A stretch of 64,000 nt of DNA, from assembly GCF_003952185.1 (NCBI RefSeq), contig NZ_RXFS01000001.1, positions 372,001 to 436,000 of the forward strand, written 5' to 3'. This DNA comes from Variovorax sp. 679 (GTDB lineage: Bacteria; Pseudomonadota; Gammaproteobacteria; Burkholderiales; Burkholderiaceae_C). Below the pieces are notes generated by a model. The model had not been told where the DNA came from. It ran no database searches and was given only the letters and a program-made list of their open reading frames with translations. Position numbers and translations under genes: made by a program. Positions within the stretch are counted from its first letter, which is position 1. Every line of letters begins with the position of its first letter. This document shows positions 17,675 to 25,850 of this stretch, piece by piece.

Positions 17675-18490
17675 CTAAGAATCGGAGATCGAGGGTAACG
17701 CCAATATTCGTTGCTTCGTTGTACCGTCGAAAAGCATCGATTGACCATCAACCTCGATCATGAAGTGATGGCCCTTGTCGGTAGAGAAGTGATGAGCGAA
17801 AACGGTCTTTCCCTCGTGCATGTATCCGCTCCCAGCATTAAGCCGGAGGAGTTCCTGATCCGCCGCCGCGCACACTGCCCGAATGTTTTTCATCCATACA
17901 TGTTCGTTGGCCCTCGCTACCGCCTCCCGTTGTCCGCGGTCTGGGAGGGCTCTCGCTCTCAACTCCACCTGCTCACGCATTGCTGCGCGGGGAACGGCCA
18001 AAAGTTTGGGGTTCGACTTCAACCACGCTGCATTCAGCTGTTCGATGTTTTCCGTCTCATTCAGTCGATAAAAGCTCTCGGTGATCGCATCAAGTCGATC
18101 GCGTTCCGTGTTCTTTCCGAAGTAACCAGATGAGAAAAACTTGCGAATGCGTGAGCCCAGTGAATCGGCTAGGGATTCTCCTTCCTTTAGCAACACGAGA
18201 TGCCGACGCGCGCCGATTGCGTCCAGTCCTTGGCGCACGAATGTCATTCCAGGCTCCGCGCGCTTGGAGTTGTAGAGGAACTGTGAGAACCCACCGTTCT
18301 CTACTTGACGCAGGTAGTAGTCTGCGTAGTAGCTAAGCCATGCGTTGCGCGAGATTTCCTCCTGTCGCAAATGCTCACCGCGCAAAGCGTTCACGAACGA
18401 GACATTCGACTCGATGACCGCAGAGGGATCTGAATCAGCTAGGCTCTCTTGGGAAACTACAACGACGTCGTCGGAGGCGAGGATGCGCAT
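17675..18490 (-). CDS. DMP19/DUF4375-family protein
   Basis: 271 aa from the start at 18490 (MRILASDDVVVVSQES). The DMP19 (DUF4375) signature is present: SYYADYYLRQVENGGFSQFL, where the family has W-x-x-D/E-x-x-NGGF-x-QFxxN, followed by FVRQGLDAIGA. DMP19 of Neisseria is a DNA-mimic protein, and relatives are common as immunity proteins beside polymorphic toxins. The C-terminal part after residue 170 (FAHHFSTDKGHHFMIEVDG) is outside that domain and is not recognised. A longer reading to 18571 has no better start signal. Head-to-head with the YezG-like gene. Confidence 0.7.
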   Translation of the reverse strand: MRILASDDVVVVSQESLADSDPSAVIESNVSFVNALRGEHLRQEEISRNAWLSYYADYYLRQVENGGFSQFLYNSKRAEPGMTFVRQGLDAIGARRHLVLLKEGESLADSLGSRIRKFFSSGYFGKNTERDRLDAITESFYRLNETENIEQLNAAWLKSNPKLLAVPRAAMREQVELRARALPDRGQREAVARANEHVWMKNIRAVCAAADQELLRLNAGSGYMHEGKTVFAHHFSTDKGHHFMIEVDGQSMLFDGTTKQRILALPSISDS

Positions 18491-18510
18491 AGTCGGTCGA
18501 ATAAAGGTTG

Positions 18511-18533
18511 TTGCCGAAAGTCTTCTGCTGACC
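18511..18533 (-). repeat. Cassette spacer motif, degenerate copy 8
   Basis: The plus-strand stretch TTGCCGAAAGTCTTCTGCTG matches the corresponding stretch of copy 7 at about two thirds of positions. It lies between the divergent starts of the DMP19-like and YezG-like genes. Weak match. Confidence 0.3.
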
Positions 18534-18589
18534 GGGTGCCGCCGGCGGCATGCTACCTTCCGGACCGACACGGCTCGTTGGAATCATAG

Positions 18590-18910
18590 ATGGATGATTG
18601 GCTCGAAAGACAAGCTCCGCTGGACCTGGCAGTAGCGAATGCCCTCATTGCTGCGACCCCGGAATGGTGGAATTCGGCGACCCTTGTCGCCGACCGGGAA
18701 CAGCACGGCTCGCAGGAGCAGATGACCATCGTCATCACGTCGCCAGACGGCCTGCCCGAGCCGATTAGCCCGACCGAGGAAATCTACTCAAGCCTCTATG
18801 CGCTCGCTGACCTTTTCCGTGAGCGCGGAACTGTTTGGCGCTCTGCGTCGTACTCCGTCAACCAGACGGAAGGCGGTGACTGGAAGTACTCGGTTCAGTT
18901 CACCTACTAG
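18590..18910 (+). CDS. YezG/DUF600-family immunity-like protein
   Basis: 106 aa. The family pattern is visible: an N-terminal helix ending in ATPEWWNSATLVADREQHGS, a central LYALADLFRERGTVWRSASY, and the final strand pair DWKYSVQFTY. YezG-like (DUF600) proteins neutralise toxins of LXG and other contact-dependent systems. No toxin gene is beside it here, so it is an orphan that could protect against incoming toxin from neighbours. The only plus-strand gene in the right half of the array. Confidence 0.7.
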   Translation: MDDWLERQAPLDLAVANALIAATPEWWNSATLVADREQHGSQEQMTIVITSPDGLPEPISPTEEIYSSLYALADLFRERGTVWRSASYSVNQTEGGDWKYSVQFTY

Positions 18911-18926
18911 CGAACTGGAGGGCGAC

Positions 18927-18952
18927 GCCGACCGTCCGCTTGTGGCCGAATG
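18927..18952 (-). repeat. Cassette spacer motif, copy 9
   Basis: On the minus strand CGGCCACAAGCGGACGGTCG, followed by GC; close to consensus. It lies in the 79-bp gap between the convergent YezG-like gene and the next minus-strand gene. Confidence 0.6.
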
Positions 18953-18989
18953 CAGTCGGCCGCACCAATGTCGCGAACAGCCTTTCTCC

Positions 18990-19349
18990 TCACTGTCTCC
19001 ACGCCCAGTGAGAAATCAAGCCTCCTACTACCAACCATGGCCAAAAGGAGAGAAGCCAGTTGCTGCTGACGACGTGTCCTTCAAGGAGGTGGGCACCATC
19101 AATCTCGACCTTAATTGGAAAGGAGCGGAAGCCGGCGCGGCCCCAGGACAGGGTGGCCCGATGGCGAGTTCCTTCATGCTCGAACTCGACCGAGTGCGTG
19201 CCGACAAGCTTGAACACTCCGCCTGTCTTGAGTAGGCATTTTTCGCCTAGAAACAAGTCGATGGATGCGGCTTGCCACAGCTTTCTAGCCAGAAGTGTTG
19301 AGGTCACGAAAAGCTTGGAGCCGTTCCATTCGGTTTCTGGGTTTGACAT
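18990..19349 (-). CDS. Hypothetical protein with a C-terminal membrane segment
   Basis: 119 aa. It has a soluble N-terminal part (MSNPETEWNGSKLFVTSTLL, KHSVEFEHEG-like strands with THSVEFEHEGTRHRATLSWG) and a C-terminal hydrophobic stretch NWLLSFWPWLVVGGLISHWA likely to be one TM helix. No function recognised. Last array gene with a clear spacer motif downstream. Confidence 0.6.
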   Translation of the reverse strand: MSNPETEWNGSKLFVTSTLLARKLWQAASIDLFLGEKCLLKTGGVFKLVGTHSVEFEHEGTRHRATLSWGRAGFRSFPIKVEIDGAHLLEGHVVSSNWLLSFWPWLVVGGLISHWAWRQ

Positions 19350-19649
19350 CTTTGTTGGCGTTATAGGTGCTGTCTGGTGTCACACAAGGCAGGTCGACGA
19401 TGAAATTCCCAACGCATCGTCCCTGATGGGCGTCGGCCGATTTCTGGTGAATGTAGTCTGACTCGCTACCGGCCAGATGCCGAAGTTTGGCACGCCCCAA
19501 ACAGAAAACAGCAACTGCTGCAAAGCGGCTGCTCGCAGCGTTTGCCGAGGATCAGTATGGCGCGGACGGATTTCCACCACGCAAAGACTTCGGCCGTCGT
19601 ACCCCAAAGCCCCCACGGGCCGCGAAACACGCAGCCCGCAGACCAGCCG
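19350..19649. other. Gap without a supported gene
   Basis: 300 bp between two small minus-strand genes. Short open frames occur but none has a recognisable start signal or family. I see only weak, unconvincing resemblance to the spacer motif near 19462-19480. Possibly decayed cassette material. Confidence 0.4.
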
Positions 19650-19919
19650 CTAGCCGCCGGTTTCAGGCGCTCCGTGTCGCGCCTTCTCGCTCATCTGGAA
19701 CAACTCCCCAGCCTTGCGAGCCAGTTCAGCCGCAAGCCAAAGCAGGTTGTCCAGTCGTCGAGGCCCATCCCCGCTGCACCAGTCGATGTCTTCCCCGTGG
19801 CAGACCCACAGGAGAGCTTCGAGCTGAGAAAGGGTGTTTTCGAGAAGATCCGCCGGGTCCTGGGCGTTATCTTCGGAATCTACCGGCGTAGTTGGCCGGG
19901 CTATAGTCTTGGTAGCCAT
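19650..19919 (-). CDS. Hypothetical small protein
   Basis: 89 aa, starting MATKTIARPTTPVDSEDNAQ, with an acidic N-terminal tail and one long helix-forming part (PADLLENTLSQLEALLWVCH, then LLWLAAELARKAGELFQ). This layout occurs in small orphan proteins of Burkholderiales and Pseudomonas (DUF3077-like by eye), whose function is unknown. A 13-bp inverted repeat lies 40 bp upstream (19959-19991) and could control its expression. Confidence 0.55.
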   Translation of the reverse strand: MATKTIARPTTPVDSEDNAQDPADLLENTLSQLEALLWVCHGEDIDWCSGDGPRRLDNLLWLAAELARKAGELFQMSEKARHGAPETGG

Positions 19920-19958
19920 TTTTGTGCGGTTCTTTAGAGGGTTGCACGAACTTGGTTA

Positions 19959-19991
19959 GACGGCTGGGGTGCTCGCTACATCCCGGCCGTC
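19959..19991. repeat. 13-bp imperfect inverted repeat upstream of the 89-aa gene
   Basis: GACGGCTGGGGTG (19959-19971) pairs with CATCCCGGCCGTC (19979-19991) at 11 of 13 positions around a 7-nt loop. It lies just upstream of the 89-aa minus-strand gene, so it could be an operator or a structured leader RNA. Confidence 0.45.
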
Positions 19992-20264
19992 GCCTTTTGA
20001 TACCTCGCATCTGCATCGCTGCTTTCGCACCGACGACCTGCCGCGAGGCAAGCAGCCTTCAAACATCTCGGTGGTGGCTTGGTGTGTGCGCCTTTCTGCT
20101 CCCCTTGGTGGGGTATCGAGTGACAGGGGCATTCACTCTGGAGAAGAAGCCGACAAAGTAGCTGCTGCTACAGCACGAAGTCGCGAAGACTGCCAACAAA
20201 TGCAGCTTCCGCAATGCGCCGTGCGCGAGCCTCGTGAGCCGATGCCGCAGCGGCTCCAAACGCA

Positions 20265-20352
20265 CACGCCGATGGGGTGCCTTGCGCAGCGAAATAAAGG
20301 GGGAGGCCGAAGGCCGGAGGACATTCGCGGAGCAAGGTACCCCGTCGGCGTG
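20265..20352. repeat. Long inverted repeat with 21-bp arms
   Basis: The left arm 20265-20285 (CACGCCGATGGGGTGCCTTG then C) and right arm 20332-20352 (GCAAGGTACCCCGTCGGCGT then G) pair with only two mismatches around a 46-nt loop. The loop holds a smaller GGCC-GAA-GGCC hairpin. It resembles a REP/MITE-like palindromic element and sits just downstream of the LysR gene stop, so it could also act as a terminator for that gene. Confidence 0.55.
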
Positions 20353-20390
20353 AGCGCCGCACTGAATGAACCCGAACCCAAGCCCAAGCC

Positions 20391-21278
20391 TTAAGACATC
20401 CCGCGCGCCAGCAAGTGATCCACCAGCCGCCGCTGCGGAAAGCTCAGCGCCTCCTGCCGCGTGCACAGGTACATGCGGCGCGAGGCCCACGCATCGGTGA
20501 GGTTGATGAAGCGCAGCTTCATCTCCTTGCGATAGGTCACCGCGGCACCTTCGGGCAGGATGCCCACGCCCATGCCCGCTTCGATCATCCGGCACACGGC
20601 CTCGAAACTCTTCACCCGCACGCGCAGGCGCAGCACCTTGCGCGCGCTCATCGCAGCGTCTTCCATGGTGCGTGAGATGGCGGAGTCGTCCTCCAGGCCG
20701 ACGAAGTCGTAGTCGAGCAGTTCCTCGAACGACACCTCGCGGCCACGCCACGGATGCTTCTGCCGCACGATGGCCACCAGCCGGTCGGTGCGGTAGGGAA
20801 TGAAGTGCAACGCCGGGTCGGCCGCCTCGCTGGTGATGACGCCCACGTCGGCCTGCCGGTCGCGAATGGCCTGCACGATGTAGACGCTGCGGTGCTCCTC
20901 CACGCTCACGCGGATCTCGGGATAGCGCTGGCGGAAGCTCGCCACGTCGTCGGGCAGGAACTGGCCCATGGCCGATGCGTTGGCATGCAGTCGCACGCGG
21001 CCGGTGGCACCCTGCGCGTAGTCCGAGAGGTCGGCGCGCATGCGGTCGACGTCGCGCAATATCTGGCGCGCATGCACGGCCAGCGATTCGCCGGCGCCGG
21101 TGGGCGTCACGCCCCTCGAAGTGCGGTTGAGCAGCGCAACGCCCAGGTGCTCTTCGAGGATGGCCAGCCGGCGGCTGGCGGCCGACAGCACCATGTGGCT
21201 CTCGGCCGCGGCCTTCGACAGGCTGCCGTGCTCAATGGCGCGCAGGAAAAGCGCCAGCGAATCGAGGTCGGGTCTCAT
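20391..21278 (-). CDS. LysR-family transcriptional regulator
   Basis: 295 aa. The N-terminal winged helix-turn-helix is at residues about 1-60 (LDSLALFLRAIEHGSLSKAA, then SRRLAILEEHLGVALLNRTS). A periplasmic-binding-like effector domain follows (GRVRLHANASAMGQFLPDDV, CRMIEAGMGVGILPEG). Start MRPDLDSLALF at 21278; a longer frame has no support. Divergent from the large ferredoxin oxidoreductase gene, whose control is its most likely job. A perfect GCCGAAA-TAC-TTTCGGC dyad lies 60 bp upstream. Confidence 0.9.
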   Translation of the reverse strand: MRPDLDSLALFLRAIEHGSLSKAAAESHMVLSAASRRLAILEEHLGVALLNRTSRGVTPTGAGESLAVHARQILRDVDRMRADLSDYAQGATGRVRLHANASAMGQFLPDDVASFRQRYPEIRVSVEEHRSVYIVQAIRDRQADVGVITSEAADPALHFIPYRTDRLVAIVRQKHPWRGREVSFEELLDYDFVGLEDDSAISRTMEDAAMSARKVLRLRVRVKSFEAVCRMIEAGMGVGILPEGAAVTYRKEMKLRFINLTDAWASRRMYLCTRQEALSFPQRRLVDHLLARGMS

Positions 21279-21337
21279 GGGGTTCGGGGTCGGTCTGCGA
21301 GGCCGACATTGTCGGGCCAGCAGGGGCCATGGCCTCG

Positions 21338-21354
21338 GCCGAAATACTTTCGGC
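21338..21354. promoter_or_regulatory. Perfect 7-3-7 inverted repeat, candidate LysR operator
   Basis: GCCGAAA and TTTCGGC are perfect arms around TAC in the divergent region between the LysR gene and the oxidoreductase gene. A second dyad, TTCCGC with GCGGAA, lies at 21420-21438. Position and symmetry fit an autoregulatory LysR site; this is inference. Confidence 0.45.
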
Positions 21355-21546
21355 GGATCGCGCCCGCAAGAGACAGATCTTCCGGAATGCGCTGCACTTT
21401 GCCCAAACGAAGAAGCACTTTCCGCGGGCGAAGCGGAAGAATCGTTGCTGTTCCGGCGTCTACCCCGCCGGGGCGTTCCGCGAGCCGGCCCTCTACCGGG
21501 GCCACGCCCGCATTCCAACGAGTCCTACCCGGAGTCTTTTTCAGTC

Positions 21547-24500
21547 ATGGCATCCCACGAACTGGCCAGCGTTGCGCTGGACGACAAATACACGGCCACC
21601 GAAGGCCGGATCTACCTCAGCGGCATCCAGGCGCTGGTGCGCCTCATGCTCGTGCAGAAGTGGCGCGACCAGAAGGCCGGGCTGAACACCGCGGGCTTCG
21701 TCTCGGGCTACCGCGGCTCGCCGCTCGGCGGCCTCGACGAAGCACTGTGGAAGGCGCAGCCGCAGCTCGAAGCCAACGCCGTGAAGTTCCTGCCCGGCGT
21801 GAACGAAGAGCTGGCCGCCACCGCCGTCTGGGGCACGCAGCAGGTGCACCTGACAGGCGAGTCCGCCGTCGATGGCGTCTTCGCCATGTGGTACGGCAAG
21901 GCGCCGGGCGTGGACCGCTGCGGCGACGTGTTCAAGCACATGAGCCACGCGGGCACCTCGCCCAACGGCGGCGTTCTGCTGGTGGCGGGTGACGACCATG
22001 GCGCGTCTTCGTCGACGCTGCCCAACCAGAGCGACCACCTGTTCGCCGCGTCGATGATCCCGATGCTCTATCCGCAGAGCGTGGAGGAGTACATCGAGCT
22101 CGGCCTGCACGGCTTCGCGATGTCGCGCTTCGCGGGGCTGCCGGTGGGGTTCAAGGCGCTGGCGGACACGGTGGAGTCTTCGGGCTCCATCCCGGCCGGT
22201 GCGCTCGACGTGCACACACGGCTGCCTTCGGACTTCGTCTTCCCGCCCGGCGGCGTGCACGCGCGCCTGTCGACCGACACGCTAGGCGTGCAGGCGCGCA
22301 AGCAGGAAGCGCTGATGCAGGACTACAAGATCTACGCGGCCATCGCCTATGCGCGCGAGAACAAGCTGAACCGCGTGACCATCGATTCACCGAAGGCACG
22401 CCTCGGCATCGTGGCATCGGGCAAGTCGTACCGCGACGTGCTCGAGGCGCTGGAAGAGCTCGGCATCGACGCCGACGAAGCCGCGCGCATCGGCATCCGG
22501 CTCTTCAAGGTGTCGATGCCCTGGCCGCTGGAGCCCGACTCGATCCGCGAGTTCGCCGACGGGCTCGAGGAGATCCTGGTGGTGGAAGAGAAGCGCCAGA
22601 TCGTCGAGTACCAGCTCAAGGAGCATCTCTACAACTGGCGCGAAGACGTGCGCCCGCGCGTGATCGGCAAGTTCGACGAGCAAGGTGAATGGGGAGCGCA
22701 TCCGCGCGGAAAGTGGCTGCTGCCGGCCACGGCCGATTTCTCGGTGGCGCAGATCGCGCGCGTGATCGCGGGGCGCGTGGCGCGCTTTCACACCAGCGAC
22801 CGCATCCGCATGCGGCTCGCCATCCTCGACGCGAAGGACGTGGTGCTCGGCAAGGCAGTCGCCACGCCCTCGCGCCCGGCCTGGTACTGCTCGGGCTGCC
22901 CGCACAACACCTCGACCAAGGTGCCCGAAGGCAGCCTCGCGCTCGCGGGCATCGGCTGCCACGTGATGGCCACCGCCATCTACCCCGAGCACAACCGCAC
23001 GACCACGCACATGGGCGGCGAAGGCGCGCCGTGGCTCGGGCAGGCCTGGTTCTCCAAGCGCAGGCACGTGTTCGCGAACCTGGGCGACGGCACCTACTAC
23101 CACTCGGGCTCGCTTGCCATCCGCGCGGCCGTGGCGGCGGGCGTGAACATCACCTACAAGATCCTCTACAACGACGCGGTCGCCATGACCGGCGGGCAGC
23201 CGGTGGACGGCCCCATCACCGTGCCGCGCATCGCGCACCAGATGGCCGCCGAGGGTGTGAAGCGCCTCGCGCTGGTGGCCGAAGACCCGACGCGCTGGGC
23301 CGACCGCAGCGTGCTGCCGCCGGAGCGCGAGGGCTTCGTGCTCACCGTGCACCACCGCGACAGCATGGACGCCGTGCAGCGCGAGCTGCGCGAGTTCGAG
23401 GGCGTCTCGGTGCTGATCTACGACCAGGTGTGCGCCGCCGAGAAGCGCCGCCGCCGCAAGAAGGGCGAGTTCCCGCAGGCCGCGCGGCGCGTGTTCATCA
23501 ACGACGCGGTGTGCGAGGGTTGCGGCGACTGCGGCGAGCAGTCGAACTGCACCGCGCTGCTGCCGAAGCAGACAGAACTCGGCCTGAAGCGCGCCGTGGA
23601 CCAGAGCGCCTGCAACGCCGACGAGTCGTGCATCAAGGGCTTCTGCCCCAGCTTCGTGACGGTGGAGGGCGTGAAGCCGCGCAGGCAGGCACCGGTCGCC
23701 GCGAAGGCCGCAGCCGAAGAGGCGCCGCTGCCCGAGCCGAAGCAGCTCGCGCTCGAAGGCATGCACAACATCCTCATCACCGGCATCGGCGGCACGGGCG
23801 TCATCACCATCGGCGCGCTGATCGGCATGGCGGCGCACCTCGAAGGCAAGGGCGTGAGCGTGCTCGACATGACGGGCATGTCGCAGAAGAACGGCTCGGT
23901 GACCTCGCACGTGCGCATCGCGCGCGACGCGGCGCAGCTGAAGGCGCAGCGCATTCCCACCGGCGAGGCCGACCTGATCCTGGGCTGCGACATGCTGACG
24001 GCCGGCGCGCCCGACGCCATCGCGCGGATGCGGCCGGGCCGCACCTATGCGCTGGTCAACACCTTCGAGCAGCCGACGGGGCATTTCGCGCAGCAGCCCG
24101 ACTGGCAGTTTCCGGCCGCACAGGTGCGCGCGCTGATCGAGGAATCGGTGGAAGGCCGCGCCGACTTCGTCGATGCGACGCAACTGGCCACGCGGCTCAT
24201 GGGCGATGCCATCGCAGCCAACCTGTTCCTGCTGGGCTTCGCGTTCCAGAAGGGCTTCGTGCCGCTGTCGGCCGAGGCGCTGGACAAGGCCATCGAGATC
24301 AACGGCGTGGCCGTGAAGGCGAACCAGTCTGCCTTCCGCTGGGGCCGCAAGGCGGCGCTGGACCTCGCCGCGGTGACGCGAGAAGCCGCGCCGTCGAATG
24401 TCGTGACGCTGCAGCGGCCGCAGAGCTTCGAGGCACTGGTGACGGACCGCACCGCCTTTCTCACGGCCTACCAGAACGCCGCGTACGCACAACGCTATGC

Positions 24501-25086
24501 CGAGCTGGTGGAGCGCGTGCGCGCGGTCGAGCAGCGCGAGCGCGGCGGCAACCTGCTGGCGAAGGCCGTGGCCTCGGGCCTCTTCAAGCTGATGGCCTAC
24601 AAGGACGAGTACGAGGTCGCGCGGCTCTACACCGACAGGCGCTTCATGGAGAAGCTCAGCGAGCAATTCGAAGGCAAGCCCGTGCTGCGCTTCCACCTCG
24701 CACCGCCGGTGCTCGGCCGCCGCGATGCCGAGGGCCGCGCGATGAAGACCAGCTTCGGGCCGTGGATGATGAGCGGGTTCCGCGTACTCGCAAGGCTGCG
24801 CGGCCTGCGCGGCACGGCCTTCGACGTGTTCGGCCGCACGGCCGAGCGGCGCATGGAGCGGCAGCTCATCGAGGACTACCGCGCGATGGTCGAGGACCTG
24901 CTCGCGCGCTTCGGCAGCATCGACTTCGACACCGCGCTGTCGTTGGCGCGGCTGCCCGAGCAGATCCGTGGCTTCGGCCATGTGAAGGAAGAAAGCGTGG
25001 TGGCAGCGCGGGTGCGCTGGCAGGCGCTGGCGAAGCAGCTGGAACGCTCGCCGCGACGGGAGGAGCTCAGCGTCGCCGCCTCATGA
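21547..25086 (+). CDS. Indolepyruvate ferredoxin oxidoreductase family, single-chain
   Basis: Large one-chain 2-oxoacid:ferredoxin oxidoreductase of aerobic proteobacteria (1179 aa), probably decarboxylating indolepyruvate or branched/aryl 2-oxo acids to acyl-CoA. N-terminal pyrimidine-binding region: GFVSGYRGSPLGGLDEALWK. TPP-binding region: YCSGCPHNTSTKVPEGSLAL, AGIGCHVMA, FANLGDGTYYHSG and NDAVAMTGGQPV. A cysteine cluster region follows (VCEGCGDCGEQSNC, CNADESCIKGFCPS). The C-terminal gamma domain starts at ILITGIGGTGVITIGALIGM. The start at 21547 is chosen because homology begins there; the longer upstream frame crosses the LysR promoter. Probable target of the divergent LysR. Confidence 0.92.
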   Translation: MASHELASVALDDKYTATEGRIYLSGIQALVRLMLVQKWRDQKAGLNTAGFVSGYRGSPLGGLDEALWKAQPQLEANAVKFLPGVNEELAATAVWGTQQVHLTGESAVDGVFAMWYGKAPGVDRCGDVFKHMSHAGTSPNGGVLLVAGDDHGASSSTLPNQSDHLFAASMIPMLYPQSVEEYIELGLHGFAMSRFAGLPVGFKALADTVESSGSIPAGALDVHTRLPSDFVFPPGGVHARLSTDTLGVQARKQEALMQDYKIYAAIAYARENKLNRVTIDSPKARLGIVASGKSYRDVLEALEELGIDADEAARIGIRLFKVSMPWPLEPDSIREFADGLEEILVVEEKRQIVEYQLKEHLYNWREDVRPRVIGKFDEQGEWGAHPRGKWLLPATADFSVAQIARVIAGRVARFHTSDRIRMRLAILDAKDVVLGKAVATPSRPAWYCSGCPHNTSTKVPEGSLALAGIGCHVMATAIYPEHNRTTTHMGGEGAPWLGQAWFSKRRHVFANLGDGTYYHSGSLAIRAAVAAGVNITYKILYNDAVAMTGGQPVDGPITVPRIAHQMAAEGVKRLALVAEDPTRWADRSVLPPEREGFVLTVHHRDSMDAVQRELREFEGVSVLIYDQVCAAEKRRRRKKGEFPQAARRVFINDAVCEGCGDCGEQSNCTALLPKQTELGLKRAVDQSACNADESCIKGFCPSFVTVEGVKPRRQAPVAAKAAAEEAPLPEPKQLALEGMHNILITGIGGTGVITIGALIGMAAHLEGKGVSVLDMTGMSQKNGSVTSHVRIARDAAQLKAQRIPTGEADLILGCDMLTAGAPDAIARMRPGRTYALVNTFEQPTGHFAQQPDWQFPAAQVRALIEESVEGRADFVDATQLATRLMGDAIAANLFLLGFAFQKGFVPLSAEALDKAIEINGVAVKANQSAFRWGRKAALDLAAVTREAAPSNVVTLQRPQSFEALVTDRTAFLTAYQNAAYAQRYAELVERVRAVEQRERGGNLLAKAVASGLFKLMAYKDEYEVARLYTDRRFMEKLSEQFEGKPVLRFHLAPPVLGRRDAEGRAMKTSFGPWMMSGFRVLARLRGLRGTAFDVFGRTAERRMERQLIEDYRAMVEDLLARFGSIDFDTALSLARLPEQIRGFGHVKEESVVAARVRWQALAKQLERSPRREELSVAAS

Positions 25087-25725
25087 CGGCCGGGCCGTGG
25101 CTGCGGCGGGGAGCGCGGGCAATGCACCGTCGCCCCGCAGCCATGGCCGGTCGGCCAGCGCGAGCAGTTCGCGGTCGCCCCGGCTGTCGCCGTAGGCATA
25201 GAGCACCGCAGGTTGCTCGCCCGCGAGCCACTCCCGCAGGCGTCGCACTTTCTCGGGGCCCCAGCAGTTGGCCGAGGCCAGCCGGCCCGAAAAGCGTTCG
25301 CCGACAAATTCGAGCTCGGTCGCCAGCACCGCGTCGAAGCCGGCCTGCGCCGCCCATGGACGGAGATAGATCGACGGCGATGCGCTGATCAGCACCAGCC
25401 GATGCCCCAGTCGCTTGTGCTCCTGGACCCTCTCGAGCATTTCCGGACGGACCAGCGCCGGCAGCTCCCGGGCGGCGAAGTTTCGCGCGGCTTCTTCCAG
25501 CTCATGGCGCGTCATGCCGCCGAGGGTGGCCGAGAGGAAATGCGCCTTGGCGACGCCGCGGTCGCATGCCCCGGTCCATGCGCCGAAGAGCCACGGGGCC
25601 GAGCGCGCCACGCCAGCGGCGAACCCTGCGCGGCCAGCCACGCCCCGCACGAAATCCTGCAGGCTGTCGCGGGTGGTGATGGTGCCGTCGAAGTCGAAGG
25701 CAGCTAGGGTGTAGGCGTCTGGCAT
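25081..25725 (-). CDS. HAD-superfamily hydrolase, subfamily IB (SerB-like phosphatase)
   Basis: 214 aa from the start at 25725 (MPDAYTLAAFDFDGTITTRD); an upstream ATG at 25773 is the alternative. HAD motifs: nucleophile Asp in AAFDFDGTIT, motif II Ser in LVLISASPSIYL, and motif IV YGDSRGDRELL. The Lys of motif III is in GPEKVRRLREW. This is the SerB/PSPase-like type IB family, which dephosphorylates small metabolites; the substrate is not known. Its stop overlaps the convergent oxidoreductase stop by about 6 bp. Confidence 0.85.
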   Translation of the reverse strand: MPDAYTLAAFDFDGTITTRDSLQDFVRGVAGRAGFAAGVARSAPWLFGAWTGACDRGVAKAHFLSATLGGMTRHELEEAARNFAARELPALVRPEMLERVQEHKRLGHRLVLISASPSIYLRPWAAQAGFDAVLATELEFVGERFSGRLASANCWGPEKVRRLREWLAGEQPAVLYAYGDSRGDRELLALADRPWLRGDGALPALPAAATARPS

Positions 25726-25850
25726 CCGGAGGGGGTCTGCGGCCCTAGAGACGGAGGGCCAGACCACGGGCAAGTCTAGCGACGCGGGCCTCCTCGCGGG
25801 ATCAGGGCAAAATTTCGCTCGCCGCGCCGGTCGACCCCGTCGCTCCCTTC

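Larger units (their letters stand above)
19920..20390. other. Gap with two inverted-repeat structures
   Basis: About 470 bp with no supported gene. It holds a 13-bp hairpin at 19959-19991 and a 21-bp inverted repeat at 20265-20352, both annotated separately. The rest shows nothing recognisable. This is the right border between the accessory array and the core-like LysR/oxidoreductase region. Confidence 0.5.

Noticed and set aside
12811..19000. Classical integron with attC sites
   Set aside because: No integrase gene and no paired R'/R'' core sites (RYYYAAC / GTTRRRY) were seen. The recurring motif is different, so I describe it only as cassette-like.
19380..19616. 78-aa minus-strand frame in the gap of the accessory region
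   Set aside because: No start signal, no family, and composition unlike the accepted small genes; treated as non-coding.
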